Source of the DNA: Scylla paramamosain
Taxonomy: Eukaryota > Arthropoda > Malacostraca > Decapoda > Portunidae
NCBI RefSeq assembly: GCF_035594125.1
Contig: NW_026973756.1
Location: 286,501 to 350,500, forward strand
DNA: 64,000 nt
Reading direction: 5' to 3'
Under the pieces are notes generated by a model, which was not told where the DNA came from, did no database searches, and saw only the letters and a list, made by a program, of their open reading frames with translations. Position 1 is the first letter of the stretch. The number at the start of each line of letters is the position of its first letter. Of the stretch, positions 13,634 to 25,988 are shown piece by piece. A program made the translations under genes and the position numbers.

Positions 13634-13930
13634 ATGGCAACCAGCAAAGAAGTGACAGTTTGTTGGGCTACTCCTTTATCATTTTTTGATAAGGAAATCC
13701 TCATTAACATGGTAAAAGAGCATATTAATGTAATAAATAACAAGAACACAAAGTTTTATACAGTAAACAAGAAGGCAATGGAGTGGCTAAGAAGTTTTGT
13801 GATGAGTGGGCATCACAAGACTCACCAGTACGTGAGGAAAATGTGAAAAAAACATCAGAAATGGATGTGAAACATTGTTTGACATTGTTTATGATGTTAT
13901 ATAATGCATGGCAATATGAACTGGGTGACA
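13634..13930 (+). pseudogene. Myb/SANT-like DNA-binding domain relic, frameshifted
   Basis: From an ATG at 13634 the frame reads MATSKEVTVCW...SFFDKEILINMVKEHINVI, then NNKNTKFYTVNKKAMEW. A one-base shift later it continues in another frame as KFCDEWASQDSPVREENVKK. The FxxxExxxLxxxVxxxxxxIxNKKT..VNxKxxAWxxI pattern is that of Myb_DNA-bind_5/MSANTD domains, found in Harbinger accessory proteins and in host regulators. The frameshift makes it a relic. The following (TG)n and LINE B fragment cut it off. Confidence 0.45.
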
Positions 13931-13934
13931 TTGA

Positions 13935-13936
<2 letters not shown>

Positions 13937-13989
<53 letters not shown>
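13937..13989. repeat. (TG)n microsatellite
   Basis: TG tract forming the far 3' tail of the minus-strand LINE B fragment next to it. Confidence 0.95.
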
Positions 13990-13991
<2 letters not shown>

Positions 13992-14175
13992 TTACCTAGT
14001 TGTATTGTACAGGGCACGAGCCAAAGTTCATTTTGTCCTGTCTCCATAACCATGCTTATTCAGTTTCTCTTTAAACATGTGTACACCGTTTGCCAAAACC
14101 ACTTCTTTCTTCAAATCATTCCAGATTTCAAGAGTTCGATACGGGAAACTATTTCTTGATGTAGCTCAAACATCC
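13990..14175 (-). mobile_element. Short 3' fragment of LINE family B
   Basis: Minus strand: the last ~150 bases of ORF2 plus the 3' tail with CAACTAGGTAAATAC leading into (CA)n. It closely matches the 3' end of the larger copy B2 starting at 14346. It is flanked by two diverged ~75-base copies of the same unique sequence (13870-13940 and 14190-14262). Confidence 0.75.
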
Positions 14176-14258
14176 ACTCTTTATTTTATTCTCAAACAGA
14201 TGAGAAACACTGTTTATGAAGTTATATAATGTATGACGTGAATAGGGTGATGTTGGTA

Positions 14259-14261
<3 letters not shown>

Positions 14262-14341
<80 letters not shown>
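14262..14341. repeat. (TG)n microsatellite
   Basis: Pure TG tract at the 3' end of LINE copy B2 (minus strand). Confidence 0.95.
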
Positions 14342-14345
<4 letters not shown>

Positions 14346-16652
14346 GCATTGTACAGGGCACGAGCCAAAGTTTATTTTGTCCTGTCTCCATAACCATATT
14401 TATCCAGTTTCTCTTTAAACATGTGTACACTGTTTGCCACAACCACCTCTTCCTTCAAATCATTCCAGATTTCAATAGTTTGATACAGGAAGCTGCATTT
14501 CTTGGTGCCGCTCAAACATCCACTCTTCTTTATTTTCTTCCCATGTCCCCTCGCCCATCTCTCTCCCTCCTCCATCTGTGATAGCAAGTCAATTCTGTCT
14601 ATTCTTCCTATATTGTTTACTAATTTGTACATTGTTATCAGGTCTCCTCTTACTCTTCTCTCTTGTAGCGTTGGTAATCACATCTCTTCAAGTCTTTCTT
14701 CATAGCTTAAGTCTTTCAGTTCTGGTACCATCTTTGTTGCTATCCTCTGTATTCTTTCCAGTTTCTGTATATCTTTTTTTCCTATTTGGAGCCCAAACTA
14801 ACGCTGCGTGCTCCAATTTAGGTTATATCATTCTTGTTATAATTTTCTTCATTATTTCACTATCTAAATAGTTAAATGCCACCCTAATGTCTGTTAAAAA
14901 GCTGTATGTAGAGCCAAACATTATGTTTATGTGCCTTCTTTTTCTTCATGAATTTTTTGTTATTATTTCTCTTCCCATTTTGTAATTCAATGAAGATATC
15001 TTTTTACTTTTTCCTATTTCCAACACATGGCATTTTCTGGCATTGAATTCTAGTTTCCATCTTTGGCTCTATATATGTATCTTGTCAATATCCTTTTGTA
15101 ACTCCTTGCAGTCATTTTCATCCTTTACTATTTTCATTATTTTTGCATCATCAGCAAAAAGGTTTATATAACTATTTAGATCCTCTGTCATATCATTTAC
15201 ATATATTTGAAACATAATAGGTGCCAACACAGATCCTTGTGGTACCTCACTTGTCACTTTGCGCCAACTTGAATTAGTGTCTCTGATTACTGTTCTCAAT
15301 TCCTTCCCTTGTCAATAATCTTCTGTCTATCTCAACATTGTTCCCTTTAGCCCTCCTTCATTCTCTGACTTCCACATAAGACTTTTGTGTGGAACTTTAT
15401 CAAATGCTTTTTTAGAGATCCAGGTGTACTGCACAAACCCATCCATCCCTCTCTTGCACTCCATCTATTACTCTTGTATGGAAGCTCAGTAGATTTGTGA
15501 CACAGGATATCCCTTTCCTGAATCCAAATTGCTTTTCTGTAATTATCTTTTCATCTTCTAAATACTGCACCCATCTGTCTTTAATTACTATTTCACAAAG
15601 CTTGCTTACAATACTTGTTAGTGACACTAGTCTGTAATTCAATGGTTCCATTTAACTTCCCTGTTTGTATATTGGGACTTTGTTAGCTCTTTTCCATTCC
15701 CTTGGTACTTTTCCTTCTCTCAACAAGCTGTTAATTATATCCCATATGGGTTTTTCCATTTGTTCTCTGCATTCTTTTAATATCCATCCATTTACTTGAT
15801 CTGGTCCCACAGCTTTTCTAACATCCAGCTCTTCAGCAGTTTCTTGATTTGTTGTCTCTTTACTTGTATTTCCTGTATTCCCTCATTCTGTGATACCACT
15901 TTCAGTGCCACAAAATCAGTTTCCTTTGTAAATGTGGACTGAAAACTCTCATTCATTAGTTCACTCATCTCCTCAGTAGTTTCATAAATTCTTCCTTCTC
16001 TTCTTAACTTGTTTATGTCATCCCTATGTTTCATTTTCCTGTTTATGTATCTGTAGAAGAGTTTGGGCTCTTCCTTGCATTTTCTTATTATCTCACTTTC
16101 AAAATTTCTTTCTTCTTCTTTTCTTATTATACCATATTCATTCCTTGCCTTTCTGTATTCTTCCCTAGTATTTGTGTTCAGTTGTCTCATCATTTCCTCC
16201 AAGCCCTGTCCTTTTTCCTTTTTGCTTCTACTCACCTGCCATTATACCATTCATGCTTCCAAATTTACACTTTATAACTTGGCACAAACTGTTGCACCCC
16301 CTCTCTATACTTACTCAAAAATATCTCATTTTTCTTGCACTACTTTACCTTTAAATAGTTCTTCCCAGTTAATTTCTCCATAAAATTTATTAAGTTCTGC
16401 AAAGTTTACCTTAGAATAGTTCTGTCTCCCATTTCAAAATTGTTAATTCCTGTGCAACACTTTTTCCTCCTGTGGCATTATTTCTATTGTCACATGATCA
16501 CTTCTTCCCAGTGGACTCAGACAATGTATACTTGGTCTACTTTCTGGGATTTTTTGTAAACACTAAGTCCAACTGTGATGGTTCTTCTTCTTTGTATCTT
16601 GTAAGTTCGTTCACCCACTGTCTCATTGTATTCACCATCATGGTAAGCATGG
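14346..16652 (-). mobile_element. LINE family B copy B2, 3' segment (RT)
   Basis: Minus-strand pieces in order: EN end and linker (16650-16300), KLFYRYINRKMKHRDDINKL (within 16235-15792), the RT fingers (MEPLNYRLVSLTSIVSKLCE and KQFGFRKGISCVTNLLSFHT, 15651-15412), the palm with SEVPQGSVLAPIMFQIYVND and NLFADDAKIM (15299-15069), and the C-terminus with EIWNDLKEEVVVANSVHMFK (14632-14372). Several frameshifts and stops occur. The element continues at 20906 on the far side of the inserted family A copies. Confidence 0.85.
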
Positions 16653-17338
16653 TATGCTGGTGATATCACCATGCACTTTTTCACGTCTTTTCGTAGACGT
16701 CCAACCCTTCAGGAAGAAAACAGTTCATGCAGGGAAGCCACACAACGCCTGACTTCTGATCTCTCAAAAATTTCTGATCGGAGTAAAGCAAACTTGGTAT
16801 TGTTCAATGCCTCAAAAACTCAATTCCTCCATCTATCAACTCAACACAACCTTCCAGACAACTATCCCCTCTTCTTCAATGACACTCAACTGTCCCCCTC
16901 TTCTACACTGAACATCTTTACTTATATTCTGAACTGGAAACTTCACATCTCATCTCTAGCTAAAACATCTTCTATGAAGTTAGGTGTTCTGAGACATCTC
17001 CGTTATTTTTTCTCACCCTTCCAGCTACTAACTCTGTACAGGAGCCTTATCTGTCTATGTATGGAGTATGATTCACATGTCTGGGGGATTCCACTCATAC
17101 CAGTCTTCTAGACAGGATGGAATCAAAAGCTTTTCATCTCATCAACTCTCTTCTGTCTTCAGCCTCTTTCTCATTGCTGCAATGTTGCATCTCTAGCTGT
17201 CTTCTACCACTATTTTCATGCTAATTGCTCTTCTGATCTTGCTAACTGCACGTCTCCCCTCCTCCCATGGCCTCACTGCACAAGACTTGTTTCTCTCACC
17301 CCTGTTCTGTCCACCTCTCTAATGCAAGAGTTAACCAG
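16653..17338 (+). mobile_element. LINE family A copy A2, first part (5'-truncated)
   Basis: Starts abruptly within the RT palm. The active-site region is mutated (TATGCTGGTGAT encodes YAGD instead of YADD). It runs through [20 protein letters not shown] and the thumb to AACCAGTATTCAC, where copy A3 begins. The element resumes at 20664, so A3 is inserted in A2. A2 itself is inserted in LINE B2. Confidence 0.8.
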
Positions 17339-20300
17339 TATTCACAGGAGGAGGCAGTAGACACCTGCCGAAACGATAATTACTCCCAGTGAGGTCTAAA
17401 GCACTGTTCAGGGGGTGCTGTGAACTTATCATTAAACCCAGCTGTGACCTCACTGAACGTTTCCCTTTGTGTCTCACAACACAAGGGGGTAGTCACAGCC
17501 TGCCCTCTAAAGACAACTCTCTTCCTCCACACAAAACTACAAGCACCTAATAACACACACACCCTTCACTCCAAAAATTTTAAAATCATGGCGACTCCTA
17601 CACCAGCCTCGGAGTCCCCATCTGGGGAGGGGACCATAAATGTCCCCAGGTCGGACTGCCTTTCCGTCGACGACCCTAAGTGTCTTGACACCCCCCCCCC
17701 CTCAACTTTTTCTTCATTAACTTCTGCAACATTCGCAGTCTAAGTTCTAATTTTCAATCTGTAGAACACCACCTCTCCTCTTCTAAACCTCATCTTCTTT
17801 TCCTCACTGAAACTCAGGTGTCTGAGGCAACTGACAGTAGCCCCTTTTCTGTTCCTTCCTACTTTCTCTATCCTCATTTTCGATCCAAAGCTGGATGCTG
17901 CGTTTACGTGCGCAATGACTTAACCTGCTCTCGTGCCCACGCTCTTGAATCTTCCGAGTTTTCCACCATCTGGCTACGACTACAGAGTCATTCTCATACT
18001 AAATTTATCTGTGCTGTATACCTCTCTCCTAACTCCTCTGACTATAAGAAATTCTTTGACTACTTAACTTCCAAAATGGAGCACATTCTGACCCTCTTCC
18101 CTTTTGCAGAGATCTCCATTCTTGGAGACTTCAATGTTCACCACCAGCTTTGGCTTTCCTCTCCCTTCACTGACCATCCTGGTGAACTAGCCTACAACTT
18201 TGCTATCCTCCATGACCTAGAGCAATTGGTGCAACACCCTACTCGTATTCCTGACCGTCTTGGAGATACGCCCAACATTCTTGACCTCTTCCTGACCTCT
18301 AATCCTTCTGCTTATGCTGTCACCCTTTCTTCTCCGTTGGGCTCCTCCGATCACAATCTCATATCTTTATCTTGTCCTATCACTCCAATCCCTCCTCAGG
18401 ATCCCCCTAAGCGAAGGTGCCTCTGGCGTTTTGCCTCTGCTAGTTGGGGGGACCTGAGGAGGTATTTTGCTGATTTTCCTTGGAATGACTACTGCTTTCG
18501 TGTCAGAGACCCGTCTTTGTGTGCTGAGCGCATAACAGAGGTGATAGTGTCTGGCATGGAGACGTACATTCCTCACTCTTTTTCTCGTCCTAAACCTTCT
18601 AAACCTTGGTTTAACACAGCTTGTTCTCGTGCTATACATGATAGAGAGGTGGCCCACAAAAGGTACTTAAGCCTTCCTTCACCAGAATCTCATGCACTTT
18701 ATATTTCTGCCCGGAACCATGCCAAGTCTGTTCTCCAACTAGCCAAAAACTCCTTCATTAACAGAAAATGTCAAAACCTTTCAAGATCTAACTCCCCTCG
18801 TGATTTCTGGCATCAAGCCAAAAATATCTCCAATAACTTTGCTTCTTCTTCTTTCCCTCCTCTACTTCAACCAGATGGCACCACTGCTATCACATCTATT
18901 TCTAAAGCTGAACTCTTTGCTCAAACCTTTGCTAAAAACTCTACCTTGGACGATTCTGGGCTTGTTCCTCCCTCTCCTCCACCCTCTGACTACTTCATGC
19001 CACGTATTAAAATTCTTCGTAATGATGTCTTCCATGCCCTCGCTGGCCTAAACCCTCGGAAGGCTTATGGACCTGATGGGGTCCCTCCTATTTTTCTCCG
19101 AAACTGTGCCTCCGTGCTTGCACCTTGCCTAGTCAAACTCTTTCAGCTCTGTCTGTCAACATCTACCTTTCCTTCTTGCTGGAAGTTTGCCTACATTCAA
19201 CCTGTTCCTAAAAAGGGTGACCGCTCTAATCCCTCAAACTACCGTCCTATTGCTTTAATTTCCTGCTTATCTAAAGTTTTTGAATCTATCCTCAACAGGA
19301 AGATTCTTAAACATCTATCACTTCACAACCTTCTATCTGATCGCCAGTATGGGTTCCGTCAAGGCCGCTCTACTGGTGATCTTCTGGCTTTCCTTACTGA
19401 GTCTTGGTCATCCTCTTTTAGAGACTTTGGTGAAACTTTTGCTGTTGCCTTGGACATATCAAAAGCTTTTGATAGAGTCTGGCACAAAGCTTTGATTTCC
19501 AAACTACCCTCCTACGGTTTCTATCCTTCTCTCTGTAACTTCATCTCAAGTTTCCTTTCTGACCGTTCTATTGCTGCTGTGGTAGACGGTCACTGTTCTT
19601 CTCCTAAATCTATTAACAGTGGTGTTCCTCAGGGTTCTGTCCTGTCACCCACTCTCTTCTTATTATTCATTAATGATCTTCTAAATCAAACTTCTAGTCC
19701 TATCCACTCCTATGCTGATGATACCACCCTGCACTTTTCCACGTCTTTTCATAGACGTCCTACCCTTCAGGAGGTAAACATATCACGCAGGGAAGAGACA
19801 GAACGCCTGACTTCTGATCTTTCTAAAATTTCTGATTGGGGCAGGGCAAACTTGGTATTGTTCAATGCCTCAAAAACTCAATTCCTCCATCTATCAACTC
19901 GACACAATCTTCCAGACAACTATCCCCTCTTCTTCAATGACACTCAACTGTCCCCCTCTTCTACACTGAACATCCTCGGTCTGTCCTTTACTTATAATCT
20001 GAACTGGAAACTTCACATCTCATCTCTAGCTAAAACAGCTTCTATGAAGTTAGGTGTTCTGAGACGTCTCCGCCAGTTTTTCTCACCCCCCCAGCTGCTA
20101 ACTCTGTACAAGGGCCTTATCCGTCCATGTATGGAGTATGCTTCACATGTCTGGGGGGGTTCCACTCATACTGCTCTTCTAGACAGGGTGGAATCAAAAG
20201 CTTTTCGTCTCATCAACTCCTCTCCTCTAACTGACTGTCTTCAGCCTCTCTCTCACCGCCGCAATGTTGCATATCTAGCTGTCTTCTACCGCTATTTTCA

Positions 20301-20663
20301 TGCCAACTGCTCTTCTGATCTTGCTAACTGCAAGCCTCCCCTCCTTCCGCGGCCTCGCTGCACAAGACTTTCTTCTTTCTCTCACCCCTATTCTGTCCAC
20401 CTCTCTAACGCAAGAGTTAACCAGTATTCTCAATCATTCATCCCTTTCTCTGGTAAACTCTGGAACTCCTTGCCTGCTTCTGTATTTCCACATTCCTATG
20501 ACTTGAATTCCTTCAAGAGGGAGGTTTCAAGACACTTATCCACCAATTTTTGACCACTGCTTTGACCCTTTTAAGGGACTGGCATTTCAGTGGGCATTTT
20601 TTTTATTAGATTTTTGTTGCCCTTGGCCAGTATCCTTCCTACATAAAAAAAAAAAAAAAAAAA
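17339..20663 (+). mobile_element. LINE family A copy A3, essentially full length
   Basis: A complete-looking non-LTR retrotransposon of about 3.3 kb. It has the conserved 5' start (AGGAGGAGGCAGTAGACACC), a ~240-base leader shared with copies A1, A5 and A6, one large EN-RT reading frame, and a short 3' UTR ending in CCTTGGCCAGTATCCTTCCT, ACATAAA and a ~20-base poly(A). It is inserted in copy A2. The sequence at the two edges (TATTCACA and TTTCTCA) may be an imperfect target-site duplication. This is the best-preserved retrotransposon in the window. Confidence 0.88.
17587..20553 (+). CDS. LINE A endonuclease-reverse transcriptase (one frameshift near N-terminus)
   Basis: The probable start is the ATG at 17587 ([15 protein letters not shown]...). 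A run of 11 C at 17691-17701, where copy A5 has 6, shifts the frame. From 17818 to 20553 it is open for 911 codons. Counting from 17818, the endonuclease shows [10 protein letters not shown] at about 103 and SSDHNLI at about 176-182. The RT shows [51 protein letters not shown] and [20 protein letters not shown], and the catalytic SYADDTT box with YADD at 632-635. The C-terminus carries [19 protein letters not shown] and SGKLWNSLP. The protein would nick target DNA and copy the element RNA onto it. Clade is jockey/CR1-like in a broad sense. Repairing only the C-run length would leave one open frame, so recent activity is plausible. Confidence 0.85.
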
Positions 20664-20905
20664 ATTTCTCAGTCAGTCACTCATCCCTTTCTCTGGTAAA
20701 CTCTGGAACTCCCTGCCTGCTACTGTATTTCCACCTTCCTATGATTTGAACTCTTTCAAGAGGGAGGTTTCAAAACACATATCCTTCAATTCTTGACTAC
20801 TACTTCTGACCCAATCCAGGTCTGGTATCACAGTGAGCTTTTTTTTTATTGGATTTTTGTTTCCCTTTGCCAGTGTCCCTCCTACATAAAAAAAATAAAT
20901 AAGTA
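20664..20905 (+). mobile_element. LINE family A copy A2, 3' remainder
   Basis: Resumes the A2 sequence exactly where 17338 stopped: CTCATCCCTTTCTCTGG, the WNSLPATVFPPS-encoding stretch, and a 3' UTR ending in CCTTTGCCAGTGTCCCTCCT and ACATAAA with an AAAT-like tail. Confidence 0.8.
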
Positions 20906-22600
20906 AATATATATGAAAAATAAGTTCACTCCATGACCCAACATTTTCTTTCACTTCCATCTTCTGCCAGTTCATTCCTTTAGTGTTGAAGCTGCCTACT
21001 AAAAGCACTTTGTTACTTTTCCTTAATCTTTCCTGTGCTATTTCTTGTTTTTAGTTGTATAGTTTTATATCCATCAGTCTCCCATGCATTAGTTTTTGGT
21101 GGTATGTACATCACAGTAACTTTCCTTTTTTTCATTTCATTTGATCTTAATCACAACACTCAAAGTTTCTGCCATTCCATCGACATATTCCACTTCCTCA
21201 ACAACAATATCCTCTTTTACCAATATCATTGTTCCTCTTCCTCCCTTTCCTTTTCTGTCTCTCCTCCATGCACTACAACCTTCCTTTGCAAATTCCAACT
21301 TTATTTCCTCTTAGTATAATTTCCATTAAATAAACCACATCTGGTTTATTGTTCTTTAGATAGCCTTTAAGTTCCATTTGGCTCAACACCAAACCATCTA
21401 CATTAGTATACATAATCTTTAAACTTCTGCTTGGTGTGGTATCTTTGTGGCACCATTTCCTCACTTTCATGTCCACAACTTTCCAAGCAAATCTCCTCGC
21501 TTGTTCTTGTGTTCTCTCCTCATTTTTTGACTGGGCCTCTACTCTACTACTTTCCTCTACTTTACTCTTTCAGTTTACTTCTCTCTCCTTTATTCATATT
21601 TATTCATTCCTTCTACTTTTGCCAATTTTCTTGTTCTTTGCAAGACATATTTCACTGCTGTTTGTGCCATGAATCTTATTTTCATTGGTCTTGTTCCATT
21701 TTCATTGTATTTTCCAATCCTGTAAACCTCTTCAATTTGTTCAACTATCTCCTCTCCTTCCTCCGCTACTTCTGCTATAATTTCCTTAGTCTTTTTTGCC
21801 TCTTCTTTCTCTCTAGCTATTTTCATTAGTAAGTTCTTCTCCTTGATCCCAAATACCACCACAAACATCTTTCTCTGTACAATGTCTCTCACAAGATTAC
21901 TTTTTTCCTTTATTATTTTAATCAATTGCTTTTCCATGTCCTTATTGTGTTCCTGTTGCTGTTGCCTTATGATCTTATCTATATTCACCTTTTGTTGTTG
22001 TTCTCTCTCTTCTTTCCAACTTTTGACTTCTGCTGTCACTGACTCTTTCACTTTCCAACCTTAATCTCTCTCTCTCTCTCTCTCTCTTGTAAAGCTTTCT
22101 TTAACTCCTCGTTCTCTTCCTTGAGTTTCTTGATTTCTTTATAGTACTTCTTGTTTAAGTTCACTATTATTGTCACCTCTTCTCTCAGTTCTTTGTTTTC
22201 TTTTTCTCTTTCCATCTTCCTCTTCTTCATCTCTATTATATCACTGGATATCTTTTTACATTGCCACCACCCACCTCTCTCTCTCTTCCTTCCATGTCTT
22301 TATTATTGCTACTAAATTATGAATTTATCATATTTTCACATTTTCTTCAATTTTCCATATTTGTTTATTTGTATAAGCTACACTGAGGTCTTCTTCCTTG
22401 AAACCCTCAAAAATATTTGCTGTGTTCGCCACCATCTTCCTTCTTGGTATCACTGACAAGACAATGTTTACCCATACACTACTCTCCCATTCACCTTTTT
22501 GCTCACCTCCCAATTTACACTTCACTTCCCCTGCACTCACACATCACACAATTCCCTATTATAGAGACAGGACTCAAGCTCGGGCCCCCTGTACAACCAA
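20906..22600 (-). mobile_element. LINE family B copy B2, 5' segment (ORF1 and endonuclease)
   Basis: Minus strand. ORF1 probably starts at an ATG at 22540 (MSAGEVKCKLGGEQK). It continues as a charged coiled coil (KKLKEENEELKKALQERERE) and, after a frameshift in an (AG)n run at 22065-22088, as an RRM-like domain (MFVVVFGIKEKNLLMKIARE, then VYRIGKYNENGTRPMKIRFM). This is the L1/CR1-type ORF1 RNA-binding layout. ORF2 follows with MYTNVDGLVLSQMELKGYL and the GDFN-like motif mutated to GSFN (VGSFNTKGMNWQKMEVKENV). It stops at the family A insertion at 20905. With 14346-16652 this makes a nearly complete but inactive element. Confidence 0.83.
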
Positions 22601-22654
22601 AACTTAGGTAACTCCTTAGAGCTGCTGTGGATGTGTCCAATTAGCTGGGCAGCA

Positions 22655-22771
<117 letters not shown>

Positions 22772-22778
22772 AACAATA

Positions 22779-23592
22779 CAGGGTGTACCATGAATTAAGG
22801 TACATACCTTAGGATATGATAGTTCAACTAATCCTAAGTCAAAAATACTCTATACACACACATGCTGTTTGCTTTATTTTGTGAGAAATTAACCTGTAAG
22901 TTGTGTATTGTGGGAGTGGCTTCCCTGGGATCAGTCTCCTGATGATGGATAGGTGGTGGAGGCCCACAGGAATAGCCAGCAAGATCCCTTCACCTAACAC
23001 CAACGGATTTCTTTCCTTTGGGGACTCATGAAATCCTTGGTGTACAAGAACAAATCACGTTACAGAGAGGAGTTGATTCACAGCATTAAGGAAGCTGCAG
23101 AGCAGATAAGGAATGACAGGAGCAAAAAGATGCACTTTGGCTATCACTTGATTGACAAGGCTTGCCATTTAAATGTCAAGATGATAACTGTCAAAGGGGA
23201 TGACATTTGCAGTGAACTGCCATGTGTGTTTTAAAAAGTGGCACTGAATAACTGCTGTATTGCTGTGTTACCTGCACATTTTCTTCACTGGCACATACAA
23301 AAATTTAATCTGTTATTTGCTATTTCCTGTAAGGATTTGACTGCATACAATGTACACAAAAATTTATCACTTAATGCTACACAGCATCACGCGAGTACGT
23401 AGCGAGCCAAGGAGGGGAGGAAGGAGGCGGAGGCACACCCAGGCAAGCAGCTCCCACAACTCACAACTTAGCTACACATTAATTTCTCACAAAATAAAAC
23501 AAAACACAGCATATGTGTATAGAGTATTTTCAACTTAGAATTACTTGAACTATCACACCTAAAGTGTGTACCTAAACTTGCAGGACACCCTG
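22779..23592. mobile_element. Deleted mariner/Tc1-like transposon with long inverted repeats
   Basis: The ends CAGGGTGTACC (22779) and, on the opposite strand, CAGGGTGTCCTG (23592) begin imperfect inverted repeats of about 135 bases. The arms share GATAGTTCAA, AATACTCTATACACA and TTTATTTTGTGAGAAATTAA. TA precedes the left end, as expected for Tc1/mariner; the right flank reads TG. Between the arms, on the plus strand (22980-23240), is the end of a transposase-like frame: LTPTDFF, then after a frameshift MKSLVYKNKSRYREELIHSI and KEAAEQIRND. That matches the C-terminal block SPDLTPxDFFLWGxxKxxVY of mariner-type transposases. Most of the catalytic domain is gone, so the copy is non-autonomous. 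Confidence 0.72.
22980..23234 (+). pseudogene. Mariner-type transposase C-terminal remnant
   Basis: Inside the 22779-23592 element. LTPTDFF is followed by a frameshift and then KSLVYKNKSRYREELIHSIK EAAEQIRND. The third catalytic Asp would be expected just upstream or within the P-D motif, but here the sequence reads SLHLTP, so that residue is not preserved. Family assignment rests on this one block. Confidence 0.5.
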
Positions 23593-23803
23593 TGAAAACT
23601 AAGAAAAACACAACAATCTACTGCTAAAACACAGGGCATTACAAGCTTAATTCCTATACAGTTATTTCCAGTAGTCAGGATAAAGTCAGGTTACACTGGT
23701 TTAGGTAACATAAGGTAAGACTAGATTCACATGCATACACGTGCAGGCACACTATATGTACACACCAGCATATGTGAGGAACTGGTACAGCCTGTCCACG
23801 TAC

Positions 23804-25592
<1,789 letters not shown>

Positions 25593-25798
25593 CTGAGGTA
25601 AAAGAGAACAAGAATGACAGAAAAAAATACTGGTTCATATTTACTGCAGTTCATTGCCATACACAGAAGTACAGTACAGATCAGCCTGGTTAGTGAATGT
25701 AGGTGGGTGCTGTTCATGGATATAATACTTGATATGTTGTTGTGGAGTCTCCTTATGCATTGTTGCCCGTTTATCAGCTTCTGTGCATATCTTTATTT

Positions 25799-25801
<3 letters not shown>

Positions 25802-25842
<41 letters not shown>
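25802..25842. repeat. (TC)n microsatellite
   Basis: Short pure TC tract. Confidence 0.9.
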
Positions 25843-25845
<3 letters not shown>

Positions 25846-25865
25846 CTGTCTGTCTTAAAAACTCC

Positions 25866-25988
25866 AGTCAACTCCCAGTGCCTTCCCAAACTTACCACTG
25901 CCTCCCCAAACTCCCCACTGCCTTCCCAAACTCTCCATTGGCTTGCCAAATCCCCCATTGCCTTCCCAAACTCCCTACTGCTTTCCAA
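25866..25988. repeat. 21-bp minisatellite (CCTTCCCAAACTCCCCACTG)
   Basis: About five imperfect 21-base units immediately upstream of LINE copy A5, whose 5' end follows directly. Confidence 0.85.

Noticed and set aside
18367..18657. Minus-strand 96-codon frame opposite LINE A3
   Set aside because: Antisense shadow of the EN-RT linker; the same frame appears opposite copy A1.
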